Notes: generated from the letters alone by a model not told the origin. Shown: positions 1 through 6,761, numbered from the stretch's first letter. The stretch: 8,098 nucleotides of DNA from Caldisericota bacterium (GCA_026390215.1 JAPLGJ010000105.1:1-8098), one strand, 5' to 3'. Numbers and translations are program-made.

Positions 1-224
1 GTCACCTTGCGGTCCCAGCGATCGACCAGGATCCCCGCAAACGGCATCAGCACGATCATGGGGGCGAATCCGCAGAACGCGATGACGGAAAGCGTCATGG
101 CACTGCCGGTCGCCTTCCACGCCCAGACCGTCAGGGCGAATTGCGACATCGCCGTCCCGATGAGGGAAGCGACCTGTCCTGCCCAGACGATGACAAAAGC
201 AGTCATTCCCTGCGGCTGAGGCAT
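1..224 (-). CDS. MFS transporter, N-terminal fragment
   Basis: This is the first 74 codons of an inner-membrane secondary transporter; the rest lies beyond the left edge. The translated start (MPQPQGMTAFVIVWAGQVAS) leads into a hydrophobic helix, then a W-A-W-K-x-T-G-S-A segment. A second helix ends in the loop G-I-L-V-D-R-W-D-R-K. That G-x-L-x-D-R-x-x-R-K loop between helices 2 and 3 is the classic MFS motif A. The overall pattern resembles the MFS_3 (enterobactin-exporter-like/macrolide efflux) group, which usually has about 400 residues. The start at 224 is supported by GGGAG ten bases upstream; the Met six codons in lacks a better ribosome site. The gene is transcribed divergently from the flavodoxin at 407. 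The substrate cannot be inferred. The family call is fairly safe; an efflux role is inference. Confidence 0.82.
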   Translation of the reverse strand, partial: MPQPQGMTAFVIVWAGQVASLIGTAMSQFALTVWAWKATGSAMTLSVIAFCGFAPMIVLMPFAGILVDRWDRKV

Positions 225-263
225 ATGGTTGGAACTCCCGGGCAGTGTGTCCATTCATCGAGT

Positions 264-291
264 ATCATACACGCGAACCGCATGGCGGCAA
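264..291 (-). promoter_or_regulatory. Candidate sigma-70-type promoter for the MFS gene
   Basis: Read on the minus strand, there is a TATGAT -10 element (269-264) and a TTGCCG -35 element (291-286) separated by 16 bases. Transcription would begin about 30 bases before the MFS start codon. The match is by eye only: five of six at -10 and four of six at -35. Confidence 0.4.
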
Positions 292-318
292 CAACAGGGG
301 GCTGTGCGACGTGGCTTC

Positions 319-346
319 TTGCGCGCGACCGGCCTGGTTCTATAAT
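319..346 (+). promoter_or_regulatory. Candidate promoter for the flavodoxin/ABC operon
   Basis: A perfect TATAAT -10 hexamer lies at 341-346. A partial -35 (TTGCGC, 319-324) lies 16 bases upstream. Transcription would start near 353 and give a leader of about 54 bases before the ATG at 407. Together with the opposed candidate at 264-291 it makes the 225-406 gap a divergent promoter region. No clear operator repeat was seen in it. Confidence 0.55.
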
Positions 347-406
347 GACAGGAAGTGCTCCTCGCTCGCAGCAGAAGCTTCACACAGTCGGACAATAGGG
401 GGCATC

Positions 407-919
407 ATGGCTACTCTGGTCGTGTACTACAGCAGAAGCGGATCGACGAAGACCGTGGCAGCAGCACTGGCCCGTGGCGTGGGGGGAACCCTGCGTGAGC
501 TGGTCGACACAAACGCACGGACGAACCTGGTTGTGGCGGCCATTGCCGCGCTGTTCCGCCGGTCTGCCCGCCTGGTCGGCCCCGACTACGACGTTGCGGG
601 CTATGAGACCGTCGTGATCATGACGCCCATCTGGGTCGGGAATCCCACTCCCGCGGCCAACACCTTCCTGCGGACGGTCGACCTGACCGGCAAGAAGGTC
701 CTGATCGTTGCGCTCGGCGAGAGTGGCGAGAACCTGGGAACCTCCAGCAGGCTGGAGAAGATGGCTCGCGACCGCGGCGGCCAGGTCATCGGCGTCCATC
801 ACATCCATGGCCTCAACTCCTCGGGAAAGGCAGGTCCCTCAGCAACAGCCGAGGAACTGCAGGGTCAGGCTCAGCACCTCGCAGACGTGCTCCGCGAACC
901 CCACAGTCAAGAGAGTTGA
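407..919 (+). CDS. Flavodoxin family protein (copy A)
   Basis: A 170-residue protein with a short-chain flavodoxin fold, predicted to bind FMN non-covalently in the cytosol and carry one or two electrons. The N-terminal strand VVYY followed by S-R-S-G-S-T-K (residues 9-15) is the FMN-phosphate loop. MTPIWVGN (72-79) is the second flavin loop after a beta strand, as in flavodoxin/NAD(P)H-quinone-reductase-like families. A conserved GTLRELVD (27-34) is shared with the flavodoxin at 4987, so the two are paralogues. No signal peptide is present. The start at 407 is chosen because an AGGGGG ribosome site sits just upstream and the loop must lie near the N-terminus; the frame stays open back to 245, but that extension has no flavodoxin character. 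It is the first gene after a good promoter and is followed at once by a small ORF and an ABC exporter. Its redox partner is unknown. Confidence 0.88.
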   Translation: MATLVVYYSRSGSTKTVAAALARGVGGTLRELVDTNARTNLVVAAIAALFRRSARLVGPDYDVAGYETVVIMTPIWVGNPTPAANTFLRTVDLTGKKVLIVALGESGENLGTSSRLEKMARDRGGQVIGVHHIHGLNSSGKAGPSATAEELQGQAQHLADVLREPHSQES

Positions 920-921
920 CC

Positions 922-1041
922 ATGCTCCTCGTCAAGACCGTTCTGGTGGTGGCCCTGGCCTGTTCCTGCGGGGCACGGCACACCGTTGCGCCATTGAGAC
1001 GCATAGGAGCCACGCGCCTTCCTGAGCTTCAAAGGAGCTAA
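922..1041 (+). CDS. Small hydrophobic ORF, 39 aa, unknown function
   Basis: ATG at 922 lies two bases after the flavodoxin stop, with AAGAGAG a few bases upstream as a plausible ribosome site. The stop TAA (1039-1041) ends one base before the GTG of the ABC ATPase gene, so the ORF fills the gap almost exactly. The product starts with a signal-like segment (MLLVKTVLVVALACSCG) and continues with a short basic tail. The V-A-L-A-C stretch resembles a lipoprotein signal, but position -3 is Ala rather than Leu, so the lipobox is imperfect. It could be a small membrane or secreted peptide, a translational coupler for the ABC gene, or the remnant of a longer membrane protein such as an FMN-binding protein. 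The spacing supports translation; the function is unknown. Confidence 0.4.
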   Translation: MLLVKTVLVVALACSCGARHTVAPLRRIGATRLPELQRS

Positions 1042-1042
1042 T

Positions 1043-1741
1043 GTGATCGTCGACCTTCACAACGTGTCCAAGCACTACGCCACGGGCGCCCAGCGCGTCG
1101 ATGCGCTACACGGCGTGTCGCTCGCGGTGCAGGAAGGTGAGCTCGTGACGATTCTCGGTCCGTCCGGTTCCGGGAAGTCCACACTGCTCAACATCATCGG
1201 CGGCATCGACTTTCCTGATGAAGGATCTGTCGTCGTTGCCGGCCAGGACTTGACCGGGCTGACGAACAGCCAGTTGACGCTGTTTCGCAGGAGGACAGTC
1301 GGATTCGTCTTCCAGTTCTTCAATCTCATCCCGACGCTCACGGTTCGGGAGAATGTCCAGGTCACGTCGACCATCGTTCCTCTGCCACTCGACGTCGACG
1401 AGGTCCTGGCCGCAGTCGGCATGATCGCCCGTGCATCCGCATTCCCATCGGCACTCAGCGGTGGTGAGCAACAGCGCGTGGCTGTCGCACGTGCCGTTGT
1501 CAAACACCCTTTGGTCCTCCTGTGTGACGAGCCCACAGGATCGTTGGACTACCGGACAAGTCGGGAAGTCCTTGGGCTGCTGGAACGGGTGAACGACACC
1601 TACGGAACGACGATGCTCCTGGTAACGCACAATGCAGCGATCGCCGGCATGGCGCATCATGTCATCCACATGCGCAGCGGCGAGATCGAGACGGACACCA
1701 TGAACGACCATCGCAGCCCAGCCAGCGAGGTCACATGGTGA
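1043..1741 (+). CDS. ABC transporter ATP-binding protein, LolD/MacB type
   Basis: A 232-residue ATPase that would drive the FtsX-like permease encoded next. All nucleotide-binding motifs are intact: Walker A GPSGSGKST (39-47), Q-loop Q91 in FVFQFFNL, signature LSGGEQQ (138-144), Walker B VLLCDEP with catalytic Glu163, D-loop GSLD and switch His196 in VTHN. The FxFQFFNLIPTLTVRENV stretch is typical of the LolD/MacB/FtsE-like mechanotransmission subfamily rather than of importers. GTG is taken as start because AAAGGAG ends five bases before it and the first strand MIVDLHNVSK begins there; the ATG overlapping it at 1041 runs into a stop at once. The C-terminal tail of about 20 residues is hydrophilic. 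The family is certain; the substrate is unknown. Lipoprotein release (Lol), peptide or lipid export are possible by family analogy only. Confidence 0.95.
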   Translation: MIVDLHNVSKHYATGAQRVDALHGVSLAVQEGELVTILGPSGSGKSTLLNIIGGIDFPDEGSVVVAGQDLTGLTNSQLTLFRRRTVGFVFQFFNLIPTLTVRENVQVTSTIVPLPLDVDEVLAAVGMIARASAFPSALSGGEQQRVAVARAVVKHPLVLLCDEPTGSLDYRTSREVLGLLERVNDTYGTTMLLVTHNAAIAGMAHHVIHMRSGEIETDTMNDHRSPASEVTW

Positions 1742-1774
1742 CCTGCCGCGTAGGATGAGCGTGCGAGGCCCACT

Positions 1775-4018
1775 ATGAGCATCCTATCCAGGCGCATCCC
1801 ACGCATCCTGCGTGGAAGCGGCGCGGTCATGGTCGGTTCGGTCCTGCTCGTCATGCTGGCTTCCATGTCGTACACGAGCATCGAGGCGCTCATCGGCAAT
1901 ATGAGCAGCAACCGTGCGCGGTTTGCGAGGGACTATGCGCTGGAGTCGGCTACGTTCGTCACACAGCGGCCGCTCGAAGACGCGAAATCGCTGGGGATGA
2001 CCTTCGACGTCGTGCTCGAGGCGAGACGCGAGGCTGATGTCGTGGTGGAGGGCGCAGCACCCTACACGCTCCGCCTGCTGGAACAGACACGCCTCATCAA
2101 CCGGCCCGCCGTGACAGAGGGGTCGCCCCTTGGCGAGGACACCGACCTTCTTTTGGGACAGACGATCGCTCTGTCCCGGAAGGTTCCCGTAGGCAGTACC
2201 ATCACCATTGCGGACCGAACCTTCCGCATTGCCGGACTGGTCACGCTCCCCGATTACCTGTACCCGCTCAAGGACCCGGAGGAGACATCCCTCCTGGTCG
2301 ACATGAAGGCCTTTGGCATCGCCATCATTACGGGTGCGGCCATGGATGCTCTGGACGCCCCTATGCAGACGGTGTGGCACGTGCGCGGCGAGACCGCGGA
2401 TCTGGTGAAGCTCAAGTATACCGTCGCGTCGTCCTGCGGCCTGACTAGCTGGATGGAAATCGGCGTGAATCCCCGGTATGCCATCGTCGACGCCGAGATC
2501 CGCAACGCGCGCTTCGCCGTCGCATCCATCCCCACCCTGCTCCTCGTGCTTGCCTCCTTCATGCTGGGCATCGCGATGAACAGGTTCCTCCACCGCGAGC
2601 TCCCACAGATAGGCATGCTGCTGGCGCAAGGCTATACGAGTGCGGAGTTGCTGCGCCACTACCTGTCCCTGCCCGCCGCCATCGCCGGAGTGGGCTCCAT
2701 GCTCGGCGTCGTCTGCGGTTTCCTTGCCTTCAAGCCGCTGTACTACTTCTATACCCTGTTCTTCGCAGTGCCGCTGCTGCGCCTGGACATCCGTGCCACA
2801 TGGGTTCTGGTCAGTATCCTGCTGCCCTTTGCCTTCCTCCTGCCGTCGGTCGCGCTCGTCGCACTGCGCGCCGTCCGCCGAACGCCCGTCGACTTGATGA
2901 AGAGTCGGGGTGAGCGCATGCGGGTCACTGCGCTTGAGCGGCGCCTGCACATGCGGCGCCTGTCGGTGACCAACCAGTTCCGTCTCCGCGACGCGGCGCG
3001 CAGCCCGGCCCGGCTGGCCGTCACCCTCATCGGCATCACCGCGGCAGGCGCCATGCTCCTGGCAGGGCAGACGCTCCAGCACTCCATCACGGTCATGATC
3101 GACTCGACGTTCAACCACATCATGCGCTATGAGTACCAGTACGTCCTGCGCACGCCACATGTGGCGAATCCGTGGGGCGGCGAGACCGCGTATGTAGAGC
3201 CGTTCCGAGGAACGGATGCAGACGCTCTCGGCCTGCAAGTGATGGGCGTGGACCCCACATTCACGATGATGCAGGCAGAGGATGCGTCCGGGACGGCCGT
3301 GTCCTTCGACCAGGTCGTCATGACGCGGCCCCTTGCAGACCGATGGACCGTCAGCCCGGGCGACACCGTCACCATCGTGCGCATGTCCACCGACAAATCC
3401 TACACGGTGACCGTCGACGCGGTTGCCGAGATCTACACAAATAGCGCCATCCTGATGCCCCGCGATCAGCTGACGGCGCTCCTCAGGGTCCCGGCAGGAG
3501 CCTTCAATGTCGTCTACAGTGTGGACGCACTTGCCATCATGGAGGCCGACGTGATATCGACGACCAGGAGGTCCGAGATGCGGCAGGGGTTCGAGTCCAC
3601 GTTGACCTGGGTGCGCGCAATGATGAACATCCTGGGAGCAGTCGGCGTCCTTATCGCCCTGCTTGTCGTGCTGGTCATCGCGTCGCTCAGCGTCGAGGAC
3701 CACCGCATCACCATCTCCATCCTGAAGGTCCTTGGCTATACAAACCGCGAAATTGCCGGCATGGTCCTGTTGTCCACCGTCATCCCGGTCGTGGCAGGCT
3801 ACGGCCTGGCAGTCCCCATCCTCGCCCGGTACCTCCGCACCCTGCTGACGCTGAACCAGCAGAACCTCGATTTCGCCTTACCTATCCGCGTCTCACCGCT
3901 CGGCGTGGGGGTTGGATTTGTCATCATCGCCGTGGCCTGGGGGATGGCAACATTGCTGGCCATGCGGTCGGTATTCAGGGTCCCCCTCGCGGAGAGCCTG
4001 AAGGCTGCACGCGAGTAG
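1775..4018 (+). CDS. ABC transporter permease with two FtsX domains
   Basis: A 747-residue integral membrane protein, partner of the preceding ATPase. Predicted layout: helix 1 at about 16-36; an outside domain (about 40-245); helices at about 247-268, 299-320 and 341-365 forming FtsX domain 1; a linker; a helix at about 414-432; a second outside domain (about 435-610); then helices at about 614-638, 661-685 and 706-730 forming FtsX domain 2. The cytoplasmic coupling segments R-E-L-P-Q-I-G-M-L-L-A-Q-G-Y-T (274-288) and I-S-I-L-K-V-L-G-Y-T (647-656) are typical of the family, as is the T-P-V-D-L-M-K end of domain 1. This is the duplicated-domain eight-helix form, not the four-helix MacB form, so one copy could make a complete transporter. 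ATG 1775 is the first usable start, since an in-frame TAG lies at 1751; its ribosome site is weak. The gap of 33 bases after the ATPase suggests one transcript. Confidence 0.92.
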   Translation: MSILSRRIPRILRGSGAVMVGSVLLVMLASMSYTSIEALIGNMSSNRARFARDYALESATFVTQRPLEDAKSLGMTFDVVLEARREADVVVEGAAPYTLRLLEQTRLINRPAVTEGSPLGEDTDLLLGQTIALSRKVPVGSTITIADRTFRIAGLVTLPDYLYPLKDPEETSLLVDMKAFGIAIITGAAMDALDAPMQTVWHVRGETADLVKLKYTVASSCGLTSWMEIGVNPRYAIVDAEIRNARFAVASIPTLLLVLASFMLGIAMNRFLHRELPQIGMLLAQGYTSAELLRHYLSLPAAIAGVGSMLGVVCGFLAFKPLYYFYTLFFAVPLLRLDIRATWVLVSILLPFAFLLPSVALVALRAVRRTPVDLMKSRGERMRVTALERRLHMRRLSVTNQFRLRDAARSPARLAVTLIGITAAGAMLLAGQTLQHSITVMIDSTFNHIMRYEYQYVLRTPHVANPWGGETAYVEPFRGTDADALGLQVMGVDPTFTMMQAEDASGTAVSFDQVVMTRPLADRWTVSPGDTVTIVRMSTDKSYTVTVDAVAEIYTNSAILMPRDQLTALLRVPAGAFNVVYSVDALAIMEADVISTTRRSEMRQGFESTLTWVRAMMNILGAVGVLIALLVVLVIASLSVEDHRITISILKVLGYTNREIAGMVLLSTVIPVVAGYGLAVPILARYLRTLLTLNQQNLDFALPIRVSPLGVGVGFVIIAVAWGMATLLAMRSVFRVPLAESLKAARE

Positions 4019-4051
4019 CGCAGCGGCACTGTACGTGCCCCTTTCCTCAAC

Positions 4052-4057
4052 TATACT
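4052..4057 (+). promoter_or_regulatory. Possible -10 element for the second flavin cluster
   Basis: TATACT in the 83-base gap between the permease stop and the flavodoxin remnant at 4102. No convincing -35 is found 16-18 bases upstream. A weak hairpin (GGCAC/GTGCC, 4025-4039) followed by CCCTTT precedes it and might attenuate read-through from the ABC genes. Initiation here would leave a leader of about 38 bases. The arrangement (an AT-rich -10, then a GGGGG ribosome site, then flavodoxin) echoes the one upstream of the flavodoxin at 407. Confidence 0.35.
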
Positions 4058-4101
4058 ACTGTGGCAGCAACGCCATCAACTCACCTTGAACAGGGGGTAG
4101 C

Positions 4102-4182
4102 ATGAATGTCTTGATCGTGTACTACAGCAACGAAGGCTCGACGGCCAAGGTTGCCGGGGGTCTGGTGGAGGTCGCCCCATGA
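4102..4182 (+). pseudogene. Truncated flavodoxin, 5' remnant (26 codons)
   Basis: The ATG has a strong ribosome site (AGGGGG, four bases upstream) and opens a reading frame that begins MNVLIVYYSNEGSTAKVAGG. This is the first strand, FMN-phosphate loop (Y-Y-S-N-E-G-S-T) and start of helix 1 of a flavodoxin, and it stops at codon 27. Over the first 23 residues it matches the flavodoxin at 4987 at 14 positions and the one at 407 at about 12, so it is a third family member. No downstream flavodoxin sequence remains: the frame ends in a TGA overlapping the ATG of the FMN-binding gene (ATGA, 4179-4182). A fragment of this size cannot fold or bind FMN. The simplest reading is an internal deletion that fused the flavodoxin start to the ribosome site of the next gene. 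It may still be translated as a leader peptide. Confidence 0.8.
4167..4171 (+). promoter_or_regulatory. Ribosome binding site of the first FMN-binding gene, inside the flavodoxin remnant
   Basis: GGAGG lies seven bases before the ATG at 4179. It fixes the start of the FMN-binding gene and shows that this gene does not depend on the remnant for initiation, although the ATGA overlap would also permit coupling. Confidence 0.6.
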
Positions 4183-4562
4183 AGCGTGTTCTCACGAGGG
4201 TGCTCGTGGTCATCGTGGCACTCGTTTTCGTGCTGTTCTGGGTCGTGGCCCTGTATGGCGGTACCTTGAACCGGACGTCAGCGCGCGTCGCATTGTCACC
4301 GCTCGACCTCGCGAACGTTGCGGACGGCATGTACGAAGGCAGTGCCACGATTCTCCATGTCGCTCCGAAGCTGCACGTCACGGTCACCTCGGGGAGGATC
4401 ACCGCAATCACCGTGGTGTCCCCCATCTACGGCGACGTCAGTGGGCTGACAGCACGCGTCATCAAGGCTCAGTCCCTGGACGTCGACGGGATCACCGGCG
4501 CCACTGTCAGCACGAAAGCTGTCCTCAAGGCCATCGGCAACGCCCTCGCCGCTCGCCCCTAG
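4179..4562 (+). CDS. Membrane-anchored FMN-binding domain protein 1 (covalent flavinylation motif)
   Basis: A 127-residue protein with an N-terminal membrane helix (about residues 4-27, preceded by K-R and R) that would act as signal anchor. It is followed by a single FMN-binding domain (about 48-124), related to those of RnfG, NqrC and NosR. The domain shows the usual G-M-Y-E-G-S start (50-55), a V-T-S-G-R-I-T-A-I-T-V-V strand pair (69-80) and the flavinylation motif D-G-I-T-G-A-T (103-109). Thr109 is the expected site of phosphoester-linked FMN, which in known systems is added outside the cytoplasm by ApbE. No heme, Fe-S or extra domain is present, so it is a minimal extracytosolic flavin carrier. 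It sits three codons upstream of a second member of the same family. Its electron donor and acceptor are not known; the domain call is firm, the flavinylation is predicted. Confidence 0.88.
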   Translation: MKRVLTRVLVVIVALVFVLFWVVALYGGTLNRTSARVALSPLDLANVADGMYEGSATILHVAPKLHVTVTSGRITAITVVSPIYGDVSGLTARVIKAQSLDVDGITGATVSTKAVLKAIGNALAARP

Positions 4563-4564
4563 AC

Positions 4565-4978
4565 ATGCAGACTACAATGCGTCGACACCCTCGGCTGCTG
4601 CGGACGCTCCTCATCCTGGTCGCCGCTGTCGTGATCGTGGGGTGGTCCCTGGTCTCGCAACTCACGTACGGGCCATGGCTGCGGCAAACTGCTGATGCCC
4701 TCGTCCTGCGATCACCCATGATTTCATTCCGGTATCCCGGTGTCTATGAGGGCAGTGCACGGGTGGGGCACGTCGCAGCGAAGGTCCGCGTGACCATGGG
4801 GTCCCGGGGCATTACCGCTGTCGAGTTCCTCCAGCGGCCTCCCGGCAACATGAACCCGCTCATCGCCGAGGTCGTGCGCACAGGCTGGGTCCTCGTCGAC
4901 GTCGTCACCGGCGCAACGATCAGCCAGAAGGTCACGCTCAAGGCCATCGACGATGCCCTCATGAAACAGCAACCGTGA
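4565..4978 (+). CDS. Membrane-anchored FMN-binding domain protein 2 (covalent flavinylation motif)
   Basis: A 137-residue paralogue of the preceding protein. A basic N-terminus (RRHPRLLR) precedes a membrane helix (about 14-33), then a single FMN-binding domain (about 57-132). It has P-G-V-Y-E-G-S (58-64), a G-I-T-A-V-E-F strand (82-88), D-V-V-T-G-A-T (112-118) with Thr118 as the expected flavin-bearing residue, and the A-I-D-D-A-L C-terminal helix. The start at 4565 is two bases after the previous stop; no good Shine-Dalgarno sequence is visible, so translation is probably coupled. An alternative ATG at 4577 would remove four residues only. The frame is open back to 4151, but that extension merely overlaps protein 1 in another frame. 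Two single-domain carriers side by side could relay electrons between each other or serve different partners. The domain is firm; the function is inferred. Confidence 0.86.
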   Translation: MQTTMRRHPRLLRTLLILVAAVVIVGWSLVSQLTYGPWLRQTADALVLRSPMISFRYPGVYEGSARVGHVAAKVRVTMGSRGITAVEFLQRPPGNMNPLIAEVVRTGWVLVDVVTGATISQKVTLKAIDDALMKQQP

Positions 4979-4986
4979 CCTGAGCA

Positions 4987-5535
4987 GTGAACCTGCTCAT
5001 CATCTACTACAGCAGGGAAGGCTCGACAGGTCTCATCGCCCGGGGACTGTCACAGACGACCAGCGGTACGTTGCGGGAACTGGTGGACAGTCGTACGATG
5101 GCAAACGGCGGCATGTTCCGCGCCTTGCTCGCTGCCCTGCTCGGCCTGGGGACGACCCTGGTGGACCCCGACTACACGGTTGAACCGCATGAAGGAGTCG
5201 TGATCATGACGCCGGTCTGGCTGGGCAATCCGGCTCCCGCGGTCACGACGTTCCTTGGCAATGCACACCTCAAGGGCAAGAGAACATTCATCATCGCCGT
5301 CGGCGGGACTGCAGGCAATCCGGGGGCCATCTCCAGGATGGAGAAGCGGCTGAGGGCGCAGGGAGCTTCCGTCGTCGGGCATGGCGAAGCACTGGGGTAC
5401 ATCCCGGACCCCAGAGCCGTGCGTCCATCGGACGAGGAGTTGGTTGCTGAGGGTGTCGTGCTTGCAGAGAGTGTCCGGAAGGCGTTCGAGCCACAGCCAG
5501 GGTCGCCGGTCGGGCCTGCTGGCACTCCAGAGTAG
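4987..5535 (+). CDS. Flavodoxin family protein (copy B)
   Basis: A 182-residue cytosolic flavodoxin. The FMN-phosphate loop Y-Y-S-R-E-G-S-T (7-14) follows the first strand; GTLRELVD (27-34) and MTPVWLGN (74-81) correspond to the same positions in the flavodoxin at 407. Relative to that copy it carries a C-terminal extension of about 12 residues rich in Pro and Gly. GTG at 4987 is the only sensible start: the conserved first strand begins right there and the next in-frame ATG is at codon 39. The ribosome site is poor and the gene begins eight bases after the FMN-binding gene, which suggests translational coupling as last gene of the cluster. It converges with the decarboxylase operon, ending 53 bases before the end of that operon. 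It probably supplies or accepts electrons on the cytosolic side; the partner is not encoded nearby in a recognisable form. Confidence 0.88.
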   Translation: MNLLIIYYSREGSTGLIARGLSQTTSGTLRELVDSRTMANGGMFRALLAALLGLGTTLVDPDYTVEPHEGVVIMTPVWLGNPAPAVTTFLGNAHLKGKRTFIIAVGGTAGNPGAISRMEKRLRAQGASVVGHGEALGYIPDPRAVRPSDEELVAEGVVLAESVRKAFEPQPGSPVGPAGTPE

Positions 5536-5588
5536 CAGGAAGGTCGGCAACTGTAGGCTGCCAGCCTCGCCACTGGGGGTCGCTCTCG

Positions 5589-6761
5589 CTAGTGACCCAG
5601 CAGGCTGATCATGATCCCCGCCGCGACAGCAGTACCGATGACGCCGGCCACGTTGGGACCCATTGCATGCATGAGGAGGAAGTTGGCGGGGTTGTCCTGC
5701 TGGCCGACCTTCTGGCTGACGCGCGCGGCCATGGGGACAGCCGACACGCCCGCTGAGCCGATGAGCGGGTTGATCTTGTGTCCGGAAAGTACCCACATGA
5801 GGTCACCTAGCAGCATCCCGCCTGCAGTGCTGAAGCCAAAGGCGACGACACCCAACACGATGATGTAGAGCGTCTTCAGGTTGAGGAAGGTCTCGGCGTT
5901 CATGGACGCACCCACGGCGACGGACAGGAAGATCGTGGAGATGTTGATGAGCTCGTTGGCGGCCGTACTGCTGAGCCGCTCGACCACGCCGCTCTCGCGC
6001 ATCAGGTTGCCCAGCATGAGCATGCCCACGAGGGGTGCCACCGGCGGCAGCAGGATGCCGATGATGAAGGTCGTGACGATGGGGAACAGGATACGCTCGA
6101 GCTTGCCCACCGGGCGCAGCTGCTTCATGACCGTACTGCGCATCTCATGGGTGGACAGCAGACGCATGATGGGTGGCTGGATCAGCGGTACAAGGGACAT
6201 GTATGTGTAGGCGGCGACCGCAATGGGCCCCAGCAGCTCCGGAGCCAGCTTGGTGGCGGTGTAGATGGCCGTCGGCCCGTCCGCTCCTCCGATGATGCCA
6301 ATGGCGGCGGCCTGGCCGAGGCTGAAGTGCAGCAGCTTGGCGACGACCATGGCGACGAAGACGCCCACCTGGGCCGCAGCGCCCAGCAGGAGCGACACGG
6401 GGTTGGCCAGGAGCGGGCCGAAGTCTGTCATGGCGCCGATGCCCAGGAAGATAAGCGGGGGAAGGATCTCGGACTTGACGAGAAAATAGAAGAAGTCCAG
6501 CAGTGCCGTCGGCTTGACGGTGCCTGTCAGGTCACGGACATACTCAGGGTTGATGCTGTAGAAGGCGCCCTTGGCCGCAGGAATGTTGGCAAGGAAGCAG
6601 CCAAACGCGATCGGCAGCAACAGAATCGGCTCGAAGTCCTTGGCGATGGCCAGATACATGAGGACGCAGGCCACGACCAGCATGACGGCGTTACCCAACG
6701 TGAAGTTGTAGATGCCCGAGAAGTTCCTGAAGCCTTTGATTGCAGTCTGAATGACATCCAT
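5589..6761 (-). CDS. oadB: Na+-translocating decarboxylase beta subunit (OadB family)
   Basis: A 390-residue polytopic membrane protein that decarboxylates carboxybiotin and uses the energy to pump Na+ out. The functional residues known from Klebsiella OadB are all present at a constant offset of 42: Asp161 in GIIGGADGP (155-163; Asp203), Tyr187 (Tyr229), Asn331 and Gly335 in NPLIGSAGVSAVP (Asn373, Gly377), Ser340 (Ser382) and Arg347 (Arg389). The length is slightly shorter than the Klebsiella protein and similar to methylmalonyl-CoA and glutaconyl-CoA decarboxylase beta subunits. The start at 6761 lies four bases after the stop of the gamma/biotin-carrier gene, so the two are one operon. Which substrate is decarboxylated (oxaloacetate, methylmalonyl-CoA, glutaconyl-CoA) depends on an alpha subunit not in this window, so the symbol names the family only. 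There is no sign of damage. Confidence 0.96.
   Translation of the reverse strand: MDVIQTAIKGFRNFSGIYNFTLGNAVMLVVACVLMYLAIAKDFEPILLLPIAFGCFLANIPAAKGAFYSINPEYVRDLTGTVKPTALLDFFYFLVKSEILPPLIFLGIGAMTDFGPLLANPVSLLLGAAAQVGVFVAMVVAKLLHFSLGQAAAIGIIGGADGPTAIYTATKLAPELLGPIAVAAYTYMSLVPLIQPPIMRLLSTHEMRSTVMKQLRPVGKLERILFPIVTTFIIGILLPPVAPLVGMLMLGNLMRESGVVERLSSTAANELINISTIFLSVAVGASMNAETFLNLKTLYIIVLGVVAFGFSTAGGMLLGDLMWVLSGHKINPLIGSAGVSAVPMAARVSQKVGQQDNPANFLLMHAMGPNVAGVIGTAVAAGIMISLLGH

Noticed and set aside
245..406. Upstream in-frame extension of the first flavodoxin
   Set aside because: Flavodoxins begin with the beta strand and phosphate loop. The ATG at 407 has a good ribosome site, and the extension overlaps the promoter at 319-346.
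1784..3703. A 639-codon open frame on the minus strand, opposite the permease gene
   Set aside because: It is antisense to a clear FtsX-type permease. Its translation is rich in His, Arg, Asp and Gln with no domain pattern, as expected from the opposite strand of a GC-rich coding region.
4025..4039. GGCAC/GTGCC hairpin after the permease gene as an intrinsic terminator
   Set aside because: Five pairs only and followed by CCCTTTCCTC rather than a T-run; mentioned with the possible -10 element but not called.
4151..4564. Upstream in-frame extension of the second FMN-binding protein, overlapping the first in another frame
   Set aside because: The extension has Arg/His-rich shadow composition, while the 4565 start is followed directly by a proper membrane anchor and domain.
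5573..5600. Possible hairpin (GGGTC/GACCC) between the convergent flavodoxin and oadB ends, as a two-way terminator
   Set aside because: Only five continuous pairs with a 12-base loop, overlapping the oadB stop codon and with no T-run; too weak to call.
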